Shown: positions 24,384-37,615, counted from the stretch's first letter. The stretch: 64,000 nt of DNA from Cavenderia fasciculata (GCF_000203815.1 NW_004457624.1:1736001-1800000); one strand, 5' to 3'. Numbers and translations: made by a program. The notes: a model not told the origin generated them from the sequence alone.

Positions 24384-27300
24384 ATGGAATGGGGTAAAGA
24401 AAAGGATAAAGAGAGTAATAGTAATACACCATCATCGACATCAGTGTTTGGTGTAGCAGCCTTTTCAACAACTGCACCAACTATAGGACAACAACAACAA
24501 TCGACAGCAGCATTATCACCAACTCTAGTAGCACCGTCATCTATATTTGGGTCTACATCTGCATCTGTATTTGGTGGAGCTGCAGGTGGCACAACAAGTG
24601 CGTTTGGTGGAGCAACAAGTGCATTTGGTGGTACAAGTGCGTTTGGAGCAGTCTCACCAAATGTTACTGCAACCACTACTACAGCAGCGGTATCATCTGT
24701 ATTCTCAAAACCATCATTTGGATTATCATTTGACTTGGATTCAAATAATAATCATAATACAACTACAACAAATAATGGTACTACTACCACTACTACAACT
24801 ACTAGTAACGGATTATCTTCACCAAAAGGAACAACACCATTAAATGCATTTGCAACACCATTTAAACCAAAACCAACCCCAAAACCTTCTACACCTACAA
24901 CAACAGGAGGAAAAGGAAAATTTACAAATACTATTCATGTATCTAAACTACCAAGAGTTCTTCATGGTCAAACAATCAAAGAATTGAAACAAGAGTTGAG
25001 AAGTCACTTTGATAAATATGGTAGCATCAAAGAATTTAATTTAATAGAATTACCCTTTCCATATCTAGTTGTCTCTTTTAATACGGTGGTAAGAAACGAA
25101 ACCTAAATCAACAACACAAATGAACAAGTAGTCGACTACTATTCTCGTTGCAACCAAAAGAATTAATTCATGTTAAAACCTCCTCTTATCCCAAAACCAA
25201 TAATAATAGGAAGAAGCATCAGAAGCTTTAAAAAAAGGAAGATCGTTTAAAAATTTTACTCTTATTGTTAAACCTTATATAGATCCAGATTCTCCATCTC
25301 CTTCCTCTTCTCATACAACTACTTCATCACCATCTGTTGAATTAAAATCACAAGAAGAATTATTAAGAAATAGATTAAAAGGACATTTACTTCAAAACAA
25401 TAATAATAATAATAATAATGTTAAATTAGTTAGTAATATACCTTTACCACAAATAATATTACCAGATACAACATCAACAAATGAAAATTATGACAATGAT
25501 AATGAAGAAAATGAAAATGAACTAGATGATGAAATAGATGAAATAGATGAAATAGATGATAAAGAACAAGATGAAGAAGAAGAAAAGGAAATTGGAGTAA
25601 AAGAAATTGAAGAAAATGAAGAAATTGAAGAAATTGAAGAAATAGTAGATGATATTCCTACACCTATTTCCTTTTTACCAAAAACACCAACTACTCCAAC
25701 AACAACGACAACAAATTTTAAACCAACAACACCAAATCATATAATAGCATATCAAAATAATAATATAACACCAAAAGTTAATTTAATTGGAACAACACAT
25801 CAACCAATAACAAAATCGATAGATTCAGAGACTGGACACAAGGTAGGACTTTGTTTGGAATTTTGTCCACCAAAAGAAAAAAGTCATAGAGAATCATCGG
25901 GCGACATTAATACGTTGGAGAAATTGGAAAATGGTGAACTTCGATTGGTTAAAAAGTACAAAAGAAACGTTGCCGAAGAGTATACTGAAATCCCACCAGA
26001 AGAGATCCGTCCACCTCATATTCTCTCACAGGTAATGAGTCATTTGACACATTATGTGGTCGATAGAAAGGGAATTGCCTTTACAGAGATTCAAAACTTT
26101 ATTCGTGATCGTTCGAGATCACTCAGACAGGATCTAACATCACAACATTCAAAGGGATCGGTATCGATTGATATCCATGAACGATGTGTTAGATTCCACA
26201 TTGTATCACATCACTTTCTCTGCGAACATCCTGAAGAGGAATTCAACCAATTCCAAAACTTGGAGCAGATGAACAACTGTCTCACCAGTCTCAAACTATT
26301 CTATGACGATCACTACAAAAAACACAACTGTGTCTCACCCAATGAAGCAGAGTTTAGAAGCTACTATATTCTAAACCTCTTGGAACAACAATCCGATCTA
26401 GTGTCGTTCCTCATCTCGATTCCCCAAGAGATTCGGTCGCATCCTCTGATCACCTATGTCATGGATGTATGGAAATCGTACAGATTCCACAACTATAGTA
26501 GATTCTTTAAGTTGGTGCAGCGTGGAACCTACTTGCAAATGTGCTTGTTGCATCGATATTTCACACGCATGCGTATTGCTGCCATTGAATGCATATCAAA
26601 GGCTTATCGTGCCAAGCAACCCGCCGTATACCCCCTCGGCGACCTCACCACCCTTCTCATGTTTTCAGGCCCAGACGATACCAAACAATTTGTTGAAAAG
26701 TTGTCATTGACGGTCGACGATGCCTCAGATCAAGTAAACTTTAGATATCTCGATACCAGCACCAAGGTTGGTCCCACCGTCTCTCAAATCATCCTTGGTC
26801 GTGCTCCAAAAACTTTCCAACAAGTCATCGATGTCCCTGAACCAGTTCAACAATCCTACCTCTTATTTTCAAAAAATGAACATCCCTCTTTACCTTCAAC
26901 TCCCCCAATTACTTCAAATCAACAACATCAACAACAACAAAATATAATTAAAAAACAAGAACCATCTAAACAACCAACAATATTGGAAAAGAAACCAACT
27001 ACCACGGCTACAGTTATCGATACAACGTCGGCGATTGTGAAACCACCTATAACAAATAATAATAATAATATTTTTTCACCATCATTCACTTCAACCATTT
27101 CACCTACTTTACCAACATCATCATCAACAACAACAACAAATACAACGTTACCATCAAATTCTACAGTATTTGGAGCTCAACCGAGTAATGGAACAGTTTT
27201 TGGAAATCAATCAACATCTATTTTTGGACAAAAACAAAATATATTTGGATCAGAGCCAACAACAACAACAAAAACAACTCCACAATTACCTGTTGGTTTA

Positions 27301-30103
27301 TTTGGAACAACAACAATACCAAAGAATCAGGAAGAAAAAACACAATCAAATGGTATACATTTAAATGATACCAGTAGTATTGGAGTTGCATCACTTTTCC
27401 CTCCACCAGATTTGACACCATTAAAACCAGAAACAAATCCTAAAAGTTCAACACCACCCATCATCACTAATAATAATTTAACACCAACACCAACGCCACC
27501 AAAACAAACAACAACAACAAAACTACCTGATTTATTTAAAATTCCATCAGAATTAAATAGAAGTGGATCTGGTGATTCAAATCAATCATTTACACCAATG
27601 GCTATTGGTAAAACTCCAATGGCTCAAACACCAAATGAATCACCAATGCATGTCTCTGAAACACCTTTTGGTCGGTTCCCATCGGCCAATATATTCCAAA
27701 CGCCCTCTCCATCTCCTTCTCCTTCACCAATGAGTCTATCAACTCCATTTGTTAAACCAAAGACAGATGTATTGAAATTCCCTCATGATAAAATTGCTGA
27801 AGAAGTTGGTAAACAAATTAGTAAACAACCATCACTTTCATCATCCTCCAAATCAACTACGACGACGACGGTTCCAGTTAAACCACAAAAACCTAAAAAA
27901 TCACACCAAGAGAAATCAAATCGTGCTCTTGTTGGTTATTTGTTTAGAGATTGGTTTGTAAAAACAAAACAATACAAATCTACCAAAAATCAAATCAAGA
28001 AAATTGAAAACCTAGTCATTACAACAACTCAACTTCATCCAACAACATTCAACAATGATTTAATATTTCATTCACCTCTTTCTCTAACTAAAAAAAAGAA
28101 TCATCAAAAAGTTCAATTACAAAAAGAAGAAGAAGAAGAAATGGATAGAAAAGAAGAAGAAGAAGAAGAAAAAATGGATGAAATTCAAGAAACAAAAGTT
28201 TTACCAATTAATATTGCATATTCAATTTATCAAGAATTGTATAAAAAGAACAAGAATAATCCAAATCCACTTTATTGGAAATTACTGGTAGTTTCAACAA
28301 CAGATTCAACTCTTTGTCAACTATTAAGTCAAAATCAACAAAGACAAGATTATACTATATCAAAAACCGAACAATCCTCTGTAGAATATATTTCACTTAA
28401 TCAAAAAAGAAATCAAATGAAAAGAAAATTATCAAAAAAACCAATCAATATTTGTATACAACTATATGGAAATAATAATAACTCTCCAAAAGTATGTAAA
28501 AAAAAAAAGGTATTTAAAAAAAACCCCCTCTTATTTATTTATTTATTTTTAGATATTTAAAGGATTATCAAGTATATTATTTGAAATTGGTGAAAATAGT
28601 TTAGAAAATGATAAAAAGTTAATTAATTTATTACATTGCATTTATCAATTTGGATATCAAAAAAGAATGCCTTTACTTTTTATTGGTAGAGTTGCAGAAC
28701 AAGAAATTAAACAATTTATCCAAAAAAATCAAGATCTTTGGGAAAAGACCATTAGTTTTTGGACAACTTACGATATTGTCGTGGATCATAAAGACAATAA
28801 TGTACCAATTCAAAATATTGTAAATGGATCATTGGTATGGTTGGCAGAACATACACAACCAATTGAATCATTTGATATTATACCATTGGCAAGCATCTTG
28901 GGTATTGTAACACACGATCTATTCCAAAATATGTTCAAGTCTTATCCAGTGGCAGGTCGTTATAAAATGGGTCTCCCTCTTGCTGTCCTTCTTCAACCCA
29001 AACAAATCATTGACAAGTTTAATCAGCTCCTCGATTCACTTGCCAGTTTGCTAACCGATCCCCATCTCCAATCATCACATTATTGGCCCATCCCAGAGTT
29101 TAGTAGTGACCATCTCCAATCTTGGAACTCAAACGAAACATTTACTAAAGTTAAAAAATCACTTGAAAGCATCAAATTACCAAGCATGGACAAGACTATT
29201 TCATCTTTGGTTGGTTTAAACTATTCAAATAACAACAACAACAACGAAAACAACTGTCAAGAATATGAAACGGCAAGAGAAGAACATCTTGATATTTGTA
29301 ATCGATTTATAAATTGGATTAAATCATTTGTTCAAGATTGTCCAGAAATCCTCATTTCTCAGGTCACCAATACCTTTGAAAATTTTGCAAAGGAGGCCGT
29401 GGCTATTGATGAAACGGTTTTATCATCCACTCTTCACATCATTGCTCTACCCTGGCATTCAATCTTTGAAATCATATTTTCATATCAAATCTCAATGATT
29501 CCAACCCTATTTTCATCTTATCATCCAGATTTAATTCATTTATTAAAATCAAATTTAAATGAAAATGAAAAATCATCATCAAAACAAAAACCTTTAGTTG
29601 GTATTATTCCTTCGTCACCAAAAATAACAACTAATCAACAAAATGGTCACACTAATAATAATAATAGTAGTATAAAATCAACAACATCAGAATTAACTTT
29701 GGATGATTTGGAATCACCCATATTAAAGAGTAATGGTAATGGCGCAAAGATGACGACGACGATGGGTAATAAGAAAAGAGATTCTGATTTTTCATTATCT
29801 CAACCAAATCAAAAACTTTGGAAATCTTCTTCACCATCATCAGCAGTCAATCAAAATTATTGGAAATCTACATCATCTTATTCATCAGCAATCAATCCAA
29901 ATTATTGGAAATCAAAAGGGGGAGATAATAACAAACCAACAACGACACCAACAATAACTCAACAAAAATCACAACTTGAAAAATTGTTTGAATCAATTGC
30001 TATTGAAAAAAGAGAAAGTAAAATATTGGACGAAAAGTTATTTAATCTTGTTCAAGATTGTGGAAGAAATGATCTAATCGATAAATATTATTCTCAAAAA
30101 TAA
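24384..30103 (+). CDS. GANP/MCM3AP-like SAC3-domain mRNA export protein
   Basis: Scaffold of the TREX-2 complex at nuclear pores, linking transcription to mRNA export. Three exons: 24384-25088, 25210-28491 and 28553-30103, 1,845 aa. In order: FG-type repeats (SVFGG, SAFGG, about residues 55-92); an RRM-like fold (about 180-265, TIHVSKLPRVLHG to KNFTLIVKPYI); an acidic spacer; the SAC3/GANP domain (about 448-790) opening GLCLEFCPPKE and containing RSYYILNLLEQQ; a second FG cluster (TVFG, SIFG, NIFG, about 886-935); then a long C-terminal region. The order FG-RRM-SAC3 matches animal GANP rather than yeast Sac3. Strand is opposite to the flanking lyrm1 and PRA1 genes. Confidence 0.88.
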
Positions 30104-30187
30104 AAAATTAAAAGAGTAATCTTTTTCTTTTACATATATATTTAATTTTCTTTTATTTTATTACATTATATCATATGTTTTGTTTTT

Positions 30188-31169
30188 TTAAACATTATGT
30201 TCACTACCTCCTCCAAATTCAAGTGTTGATGGATCAGTTGAAGTTGGTACATGGAATGTAGCATGTAACAATACAACTAATAAATAATAATAAAAAAAAT
30301 TGATTAGTGACTGGAAATAAATTGAATTGATCAATGGTTTTCTTAATATATACTTGAAAGTGAAGCTCCAATTAACCAAACAATAGATGATCCGGCTGAT
30401 AATAAAAAGTAAATAGATACAAAAACTATAAATTAAAGGAAAAGGTAAAAAGTAAATAAAAATATAATTATAAACAGTATTTAAATAATTCTGTTTTCAT
30501 ACTTTGAATACCATATGCAATCTTTTTTTGTATTTCTGATAATTCAGTATTAATATAATTCATATAAATGGTAATTAAAGCCAAAGTTAATAATAAAAAT
30601 AGGAATAATGGCTTGGTTATACTAAAAATAATTGTTAATATTTTGATTGTTTCCTTTTCTTTCCATCTTTTTTTTACATACATAACATAAGTTGCAAAAA
30701 TAAAGAAAAGGATAAAGTAATTTGTTTGAAAGTATTGTAGATTTTCTTTAACTCTTGATCCAGTATCTGATGGACGTGGAAGACTGTACTTTTCACGTTT
30801 GCCAATGAATTGTTTCCAATCTCTTGCATTTTGTAATCTACTATCTTTGAATTCCTTGACCTTGCTTGATATTCCACTCATACGTTGGGTCAAAACTGAT
30901 CCAGCAGCAGCTCCCAACATTGAATACATCACTGACGATGTTCCAGTTGGTTCTGCATATGAAGCATTACCACCACCATTGCCCATTGGTTGTTGTGGTT
31001 GTTGTTGCAATGGTGGTGAAGATGCATATGCATTCAATGATGCTGTAGATGGAAAAGATAAAGTTGGTTGACCTTGACTATTATAGGTAAATGGTTAGGT
31101 ATTAAAAACAATAGATCTTATAGTTTAAATCATATATATATATCTTAACCTCTCTTACCTTTCGTTCAT
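30188..31169 (-). CDS. PRA1-family protein (prenylated Rab acceptor)
   Basis: Small membrane protein of ER/Golgi that binds prenylated Rab GTPases. Four exons close in frame: 31159-31169 (only 11 nt), 30476-31077, 30354-30425 and 30188-30276, 257 aa. After a Gln/Gly-rich N-terminus comes the PRA1 signature: DWKQFIG, then LPRPSDTGSRVKENLQYFQT, two hydrophobic blocks (NYFILFFIFATYVMY; PLFLFLLLTLALITIY) and a second pair (IYFLLSAGSSIVWLIGASLS). The C-terminus VLLHATFHVP matches PRA1 VLIHASFH. The tiny first exon is inferred from ATG-AAC-GAA-AG followed by GTAAGA. Confidence 0.85.
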
Positions 31170-31934
31170 TGTTTAAATATAGGAGTATGTATATATAGAC
31201 TGGAGGATATATACTGTGTTCTGCTCTTCTCTCTCTCTCTTTGTGAAACAAACCAACAATACAACTTCTACCTACAAACAAACCCCCTCATCCTCATCTA
31301 TTGCATCACTCTCAAGATTCACACATTTTTGAAATTATTTTTTTGTTTTGTTGAACGACCTCATCGTCAATCTGTTTTTGTGTAGCGTGAAAACAGAACC
31401 AACAAAAGAAAAGTAATAATAATAGTAGTTAGAAAAGTCAATATTTTTAAAATATTATTATTATCTCTTATTGAAAATAGATAAAAGTAATTATAAAACA
31501 CATCACACCATTATTCAACGATACAACTCTTTCTCTCTCTTCAAAAGGGATGTAACATTCGATCTCCTTTGATAGGGGGAGGAAGGGATAGGCCCCTAAG
31601 GGGAGGAGATAATAAGCGGCGACGTCGGTCAGTTAGAGACCGAAAGGCGAAGCTGGGTTTAAAAAAAAAAGAAAAAAAAAAGGCAAATTAATGCATCTAT
31701 CCAAAAATGGAAATATTAAAAAAAAAGTCTGGACACAAACAAGTGTACCCTACTTCTCTCTCTCTCTCTAAACTTTATGAAAATATTAGTATTTTGTGGA
31801 CCTTATATTGATTTAAAGGAACAACATTTCATTTACTTTTACATAAACAAAAAAATATTAATCTCTCTCTATTTATTTATTTATAATTAATTCCAACAAC
31901 AACTACTACTACTTACTCTTATTAAATTTAAATT
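31170..31934. other. Divergent spacer PRA1/GPCPD1
   Basis: Upstream region for both flanking genes. Apart from poly-A, CT-rich and AT-rich tracts, it contains one sharply different block, listed separately at 31547-31660. Confidence 0.6.
31547..31660. other. GC-rich foldable block, candidate structured ncRNA
   Basis: A block of about 114 bp with far higher GC than its surroundings. It can form a long stem (ATCTCC at 31562-31567 with GGAGAT at 31605-31610) enclosing a CCCC-TAA-GGGG hairpin (31593-31603), then a second hairpin CGGTC/GACCG (31626-31630 with 31638-31642, 7-nt loop). Read on the minus strand the block is followed by TTTT (31543-31546), a possible Pol III stop. It matches no tRNA, 5S or snRNA that I can recognise. 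The strand is undecided. Confidence 0.4.
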
Positions 31935-34390
31935 ATGGTTAATTGGACAAGTAGATCTATTAATGAATTAGGTGTTGATTCATTACAAAAAGATAATCAT
32001 CGGCGTCAACAACAACAACAACAGGGAACTACAAGTTTAAATCAAAGTAGAAATCAACAACCACCATTTAATATGTCAAGTCAATTACCAACACCAGTAG
32101 ATCCCGATTTATTTACTAGGGTGACTTTTAAGATACAAACATCGGTTCAAGACATTAGGGTCAACCAAGCAGTTGCTATTATTGGCGATGTGTCTGAACT
32201 TGGATGTTGGAATGTAAAGGGGTCGGTCGAGTTGTCAAACACCGAGCGTACAGATAGTCATTTGGTTTGGACTGCTTGCGTCACCTTTCCAACGTCACTT
32301 CATGTAAATTACAAGTATATCATAGTCAACAAGGCGAGAAATCCGGCACTCCTAGTTGAATGGGAGGCTGCAAGAGGATCATCGAGATCTATCAATGTAG
32401 AGGGAAAAGATATGTTTGTCAATGATGGAATATTTGGTATGTTGGGGTCTGGATTGACCCCGTGGATTGGTCGTGGATGGTTACCAGACTACGAGACACA
32501 GTTACGTATTTTATTACAAGTCGATGAGAAACCAGTGGTTCTCTATGACGAAGAGAGTCATCCAGATATTGTTCTTCGTCTTCACGATCCATACGGTCTA
32601 TCACAAGACTTTTCACTACCAATGACTAGTTTTGCAGAGCTTGTCTTGCATGCTCCAACACTGGATTGTTTGGGATTCTCTGCTAGTATTGTCGAATATA
32701 AAGATGGAGCTTCTATCGGTGGCAATGGCCTTGGAGGATCCAATTCACCTTCATCACCCACCAATGTAAATATTGTCGGTCGCTCATTTATCATTTCACA
32801 ACAAGTCCGTAACAAATGGGGCAAGATCTATTCACCAATCATCTCACCCGACGGACTGGTCGTAGGTGAATTTAGATGCAACTATCTTGTAGTCACTCCA
32901 TTTACTCATCCACTCAATTCCATTGGTTCTCTTTGGCGTTCAATCGTTGAAAGAAATCCACAATCCATTATTGGTCATCGTGGAAATGGTAAAAATAATT
33001 TTGGTATAAATACAAATGCTGTTAGTATGTCTAAAGACAAAAACAAAAAAAGAAACAAATTAAGAAAAAGTACTAAAATATATATATTTCTTTTTCTCTT
33101 TTCTTTTTTTAGCCGAGAATACAATTTTAAGTTTTTTAACAGCAACTAGATTTGGAGCTAAAATGATCGAATTTGATTTACAATTAACATATGATAACGT
33201 TCCAGTTATTTTCCATGACTATGAAATTGAAATTGAAACATCTGAAGGTGTTACAATGAAAGAAACTATCAATAGATTAACATTGGAACAATTTTTAAAA
33301 CTTAAACCTCAAAAAGGGTAACTATTATTATCAAATAGATCAATCAACCAATCCTAATTTATTCTCTCTTTTTATTTAGTAATAAAGGACCATTATCAAA
33401 AGGCATGTCACATATGAAAGGAAATAGATTATCGAGAAGTACAGGTGATCTTTTACAACTTTTACCACAATCTGTTTTTCCAACATTTACAGCTGTGACC
33501 TCATCATCAACTTCAACAACAACTTCAACAACCACTACCAATACCAATACCAATACTCACGCAACAGATTTAACTACTAGTACTGCTGTATTACATCCAA
33601 GTCCAACTGGATATTCAAATGTCATTCATGATAGATATTCAACCTTTCAAGATTCATTTACTTTTGTACCCCAAGACGTTGGGTTCATGGTTGAAATTAA
33701 ATATCCAAACATTGCAATGCAAAATTTAAGAAAATTTACTGCTCCTGAAAGAAATGAATTTGTTGACATTATTTTAAATGCAAGTAGTAACAAATATAGT
33801 ACTATATATATTCCTTCCCTTTTACTTACTTTTTTATTTATTTAATTATTAGGTTGTATTTAATGAAGCAGGAGATAGAAAGATTGTATTTTTAACATTT
33901 GATCCAGATATTGCAATGTTATTACGTACCAAACAATTTAGATACCCAGTATTATTCCTTGTTTGTAGTGATACACCAACATTTTATAGCGTATTCGATC
34001 CAGATGTCAATGTAAACGATACACGTGGTAATTCAATTCTCAATGCCATTTCATTTGTAAAGATTGTAAATTTGGATGGTATTGTTTGCGACAGTGAAAG
34101 TATTCTTGCCAATCATTCATTTGTTGAAACTATTCATCGTGAAAACCTTTTAATCTTTACTTATGGTTCAAAAAAGTAAAAATCAAAAACATATATTTAT
34201 ATTTATATATTTGAAGTCATTTATTAATTCATTTCCTTCCAATTTAATATTTTTTAGTGTCGATCCAGTAAATGTTAAAATTCAAACAGATCTTGGTGTT
34301 GATGGCATTATTGCAGACAATATGACAAAATTAAGTAAAAGATTAAAAGAACAATGTACTTCATCAGCTTCAACTGCTGCTTTGGTTTAA
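31935..34390 (+). CDS. gpcpd1: Glycerophosphocholine phosphodiesterase, CBM20 + GDPD (GPCPD1-like)
   Basis: Hydrolyses glycerophosphodiesters such as glycerophosphocholine to glycerol-3-phosphate and choline. Five exons: 31935-33024, 33113-33317, 33380-33779, 33853-34175 and 34258-34390, 716 aa. The N-terminal CBM20 starch-binding domain shows GDVSELGCWNV and YKYIIVN. The GDPD domain shows GHRGNGKN (catalytic His), AVTENTILSF across intron 1, EFDLQLTYD, VIFHDYEIE, EIKYP, and GVDGIIADNM. Intron 3 (33780-33852) starts with GCAAGT, a GC-AG intron; only that site restores the frame and gives DIILNVVFNEAGDRKIVF, which aligns gap-free with animal GPCPD1. CBM20+GDPD is the known GPCPD1/GDE5 architecture. 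Confidence 0.9.
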
Positions 34391-34517
34391 AAACGAAAAA
34401 AAAAAACAAATAAATAATAATAAATAATAAATAATAAATGCGAATAAAATTATATACATGTAGATTTGTTAGTTACTATTAGTTTTCGTCGTTATATTTA
34501 TTTATTTATTTATTTGT

Positions 34518-35616
34518 TTAATTTGAGATTTGAGGATTAGATTTTTCAGATAATAATTTAATTCCGTCTGCGTATTGGAACTCTTCGGTATTATTAAAAT
34601 AGTCTGTTACATCTAAAGCAATTTCACAACTTTCACTGACGATTGCTTCTTTGTCCTTTGTTAAACGTTCCAACAATGGGATGGTTTCAGTGCTAGCGAT
34701 GGCACCCAAAGCTTCGGCAGCTTCATGACGTACCATTGCAGATTCACTTTCATCCAACAAGACCTCTGTCAATGCTGGTAAAGCAGCACGGTGTTGTAAT
34801 TGACCCAAAACAAAGGCAACTTCATGTTTCAAGAGTGCACTCTTGTCCTTGAAACCATCGCAAAGTGCCAATACTGACTTTTCATCACCAATATCTCTCA
34901 ATGAGAACAATGCTCTATATCTATTGAAAATATCCAAATCACCATCCAAAAATTGATCCTTTACTGCCCCAAATGATACACCACTACCAAGAGCTGGTGC
35001 TGGATCAACTGATAAATAGGTTTTGTTATCAATTGATTCTGGTCTGCAAAAAAAGTAAAAGAACAAGTTTAGAAATTAAGAATAATGATATAATATAACA
35101 GATCTATCTCTATCTATCTTGATTTACAACATACTCATTCTTTGTATACCAATCTACTCTACTAACAGCCAATTGACAAGTTTCAGCAACCTCTTTGGTT
35201 TCATCTGCAGAGAATTCCTTCAAGATATCAAACGCTCTTGGATCGGCAATAGCACCCAAAGCTTCGGCAGCTTCATGACGTACCATTGGATGTTCAGTAG
35301 TGTTCTTTACCAATTCAATTAAAACGTCCAATGCACGATTATCTGTCATTTGACCCAAACAATATGCAATTTCATGTCTAAGTAATGCTGAATCATCTTT
35401 CAATGCTACATAATAGATGTATTAATATATATGTATAGTAATAAATAAATGTATAGTAGTCTTTGTACCTTCAGTCATTGCATCTATACAAAGTGAACCA
35501 CCAAGGTTTCTTAATGTGAACAAAGCTCTGAATCTCTTTGCAATTGGTTGTTGTACATCCATTAAAGTTGTCTTTAATTGATCAGCCAATTCTTGTGTAA
35601 CTTTGATCTTATCCAT
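34518..35616 (-). CDS. dohh: Deoxyhypusine hydroxylase (DOHH)
   Basis: Di-iron enzyme that completes hypusine in translation factor eIF5A. Three exons: 35469-35616, 35135-35405 and 34518-35043, 314 aa, the family length. The protein is a dyad of HEAT-like repeats; each half has the iron-binding His-Glu motifs: LLRHEIAYCLGQ with MVRHEAAEALGAIA, and LLKHEVAFVLGQ with MVRHEAAEALGAIA. All four HE pairs are present, so the enzyme should be active. Stop-to-stop distance to gpcpd1 is about 127 bp. Confidence 0.95.
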
Positions 35617-36000
35617 AGTATAGTATAATATATATTAGATTGATATTTGTTAGATATAAATATAAAGGACTGAAAACAAATGACAATCGATTTCTTTATG
35701 AAAGACTCGTTTTTTGATAAATTGGTCCGAAACAAATGTTTGGCTCAAATTCATTCTCTTTCCCAAAATAAGGGACTAATGATTACGCAGATGGGAAAAA
35801 ACAATATTTATTGATTATTATTATTATGTTGGTTAAGAATACACGTGTGTTTGAGATATATTATCTTGTCAATTCGTTGTTATTATTATTATGTTGTTGT
35901 TATGTTAATATAAATTACTAGGATTATATGTGTGGATTGTTTGGTTTTCAAGATTTCATATATATATATGGATGGGATGGTTTGGTTGGTTTGGTTTGGA
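35617..36000. other. Spacer upstream of dohh
   Basis: AT-rich 384-bp spacer between the dohh start and the FtsZ stop, both on the minus strand. It has TTATTATTA runs and a short TATATATA tract. Nothing else recognised. Confidence 0.4.
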
Positions 36001-36228
36001 TTAATTGTACCAATCAAATAATCCCTTTTTCTTCTTTGGTTGTTCCATTTCTGTCATTTCTGGTTGCAAGTATTGTGGTTGTTGTTGTTGTTGTTGTTGT
36101 TGTTGTGGATTAATTGGATATGGTGGTTGTTGTTGGAATTGTTGTGGTTGTTGTTGTTGATAGATTTGTTGTTGTTGTTGATAATGTTGTTGTTGAACTA
36201 CTGGATTAACAAATTGTTGTTGTGGAAT

Positions 36229-36259
<31 letters not shown>

Positions 36260-37598
36260 GTATGTTCATATTTTTGTTGTAATGGTTGTTGACCTACTGG
36301 TCTCTGTTGTTGACCAAAAACAACTTGTTGATCAGTGACAGGTGGTTGTGGGACAATATTTGGTTGATTGATACCAGTAACAATCAAAGTAACTCTAATA
36401 CGACCATTTGCTTCACTGTCCAAAGTAGAACCAAAGATTATGTTTGCAGCAGGGTCGACCTTGCTAGAAACGATGTTGACGATTTGGTCAACCTCTTGGA
36501 GAGTGGCGTCGCTGCCAGAGACGTTGATGAGCACGCCCTTGGCACCCGAGATGTTGATGTTCTCCAAGAGGGGGTTGTTGAGTGCCTGCTCGGCAGCAAG
36601 GAGGTCTCTACCTTTGCCCTCGGCCTCACCAACACCCATCAGTGTCTTGCCGCTGTCGCACATGATCGTCTTGACATCGGCAAAATCGAGATTGATGAGA
36701 CCGGGCTTGACCAAAATATCAGAGATACCTCTGACACCGTTGTAGAGCACGTCATCGACCATTGAAAAGGCATTGTGGATGTTGATCTCTGGGAACACCT
36801 CCATCAACTTTTGATTGGGGATCACCAAGAGCGAGTCGACCGACTTTTCAAGCTCGGCCAATCCCTGCTCGGCCATACGCATACGATGACGTCCTTCAAA
36901 TTGGAAGGGTTTGGTAACAATGCCGACAGTCAAGATGCCCTTGGCCTTGGCAGCGGCAGCGAGAACAGCAGCTGCTCCAGTGCCAGTGCCTCCACCCATA
37001 CCAGCAGTGACAAACAACATCTGTGTGTCACCAATTTGGTCCAACAATTCATCGAGTGATTCTTCACAGGCACGTTTACCAATATCTGGGTTGGCACCTG
37101 CACCCAAACCTCTGGTCAAGAGCTTGCCCAATTGGACAGCCTTTTCAGCGTCAGATGTTGCCAATGCTTGTGCGTCAGTGTTTGTAATCACAAAATCGAC
37201 ACCATATAATTGTTTCTTGATCATATTGTTGACAGAGTTACATCCTCCACCTCCAACTCCACACACTGTAATACGTGGTATACTAATCCAATTACCATCA
37301 TCTACTGATGTTATCTTTGAATATTTTCTAATATTTAAACTAAAATTATTAGATAGATAGAAAGTAGAAGAAGGGGAAAGATAGATAGTATAGAGAGAGG
37401 GAGAGAAAGAGTTAGAGTTATGATCAACCAAATATAAAGATTTATCTATATCTATATTCTAAACATATATATATATATATTTGATGAAGATCACACATAC
37501 TGAGTATCAACAGTTGGTTTACATTGAAACAAGTTTGAAGCAATAAAGACTCTTGATACTTCTTTACAGCCCTTTACCCTTAGATAGTTCATCATCAT
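36001..37598 (-). CDS. Mitochondrial-type FtsZ division GTPase
   Basis: Bacterial-type tubulin homologue that forms the mitochondrial division ring in amoebae (fszA/fszB in Dictyostelium). Exon 1 is 37501-37598 and exon 2 is 36001-37339; this join (161-bp intron) restores frame and gives a basic presequence (MMMNYLRVKGCKEVSRVFIA) before VCGVGGGGCNSV. The GTP-binding tubulin signature AGMGGGTGTGAAAV and the T7 loop region NLDFADVKTIM are intact. After the FtsZ core comes a long Gln-rich tail (about 36,070-36,340) ending KKKKGLFDWYN. Which of the two amoebal paralogues this is cannot be told. The frame stays open through part of the intron, so another 5' structure is possible. 478 aa. Confidence 0.9.
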
Positions 37599-37615
37599 TC
37601 TTTAAAGAAAAGGTT

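Noticed and set aside
36286-36765. 159-codon plus-strand ORF, with a second overlapping frame to 37360
   Set aside because: Antisense to the conserved FtsZ core; codon bias of FtsZ keeps the opposite frames open.
37345-37458. Additional coding exon of FtsZ (frame open through this stretch)
   Set aside because: Joining exon 1 here breaks phase, while the acceptor at 37340-37341 restores it and gives a sensible presequence junction. Kept as an alternative only.
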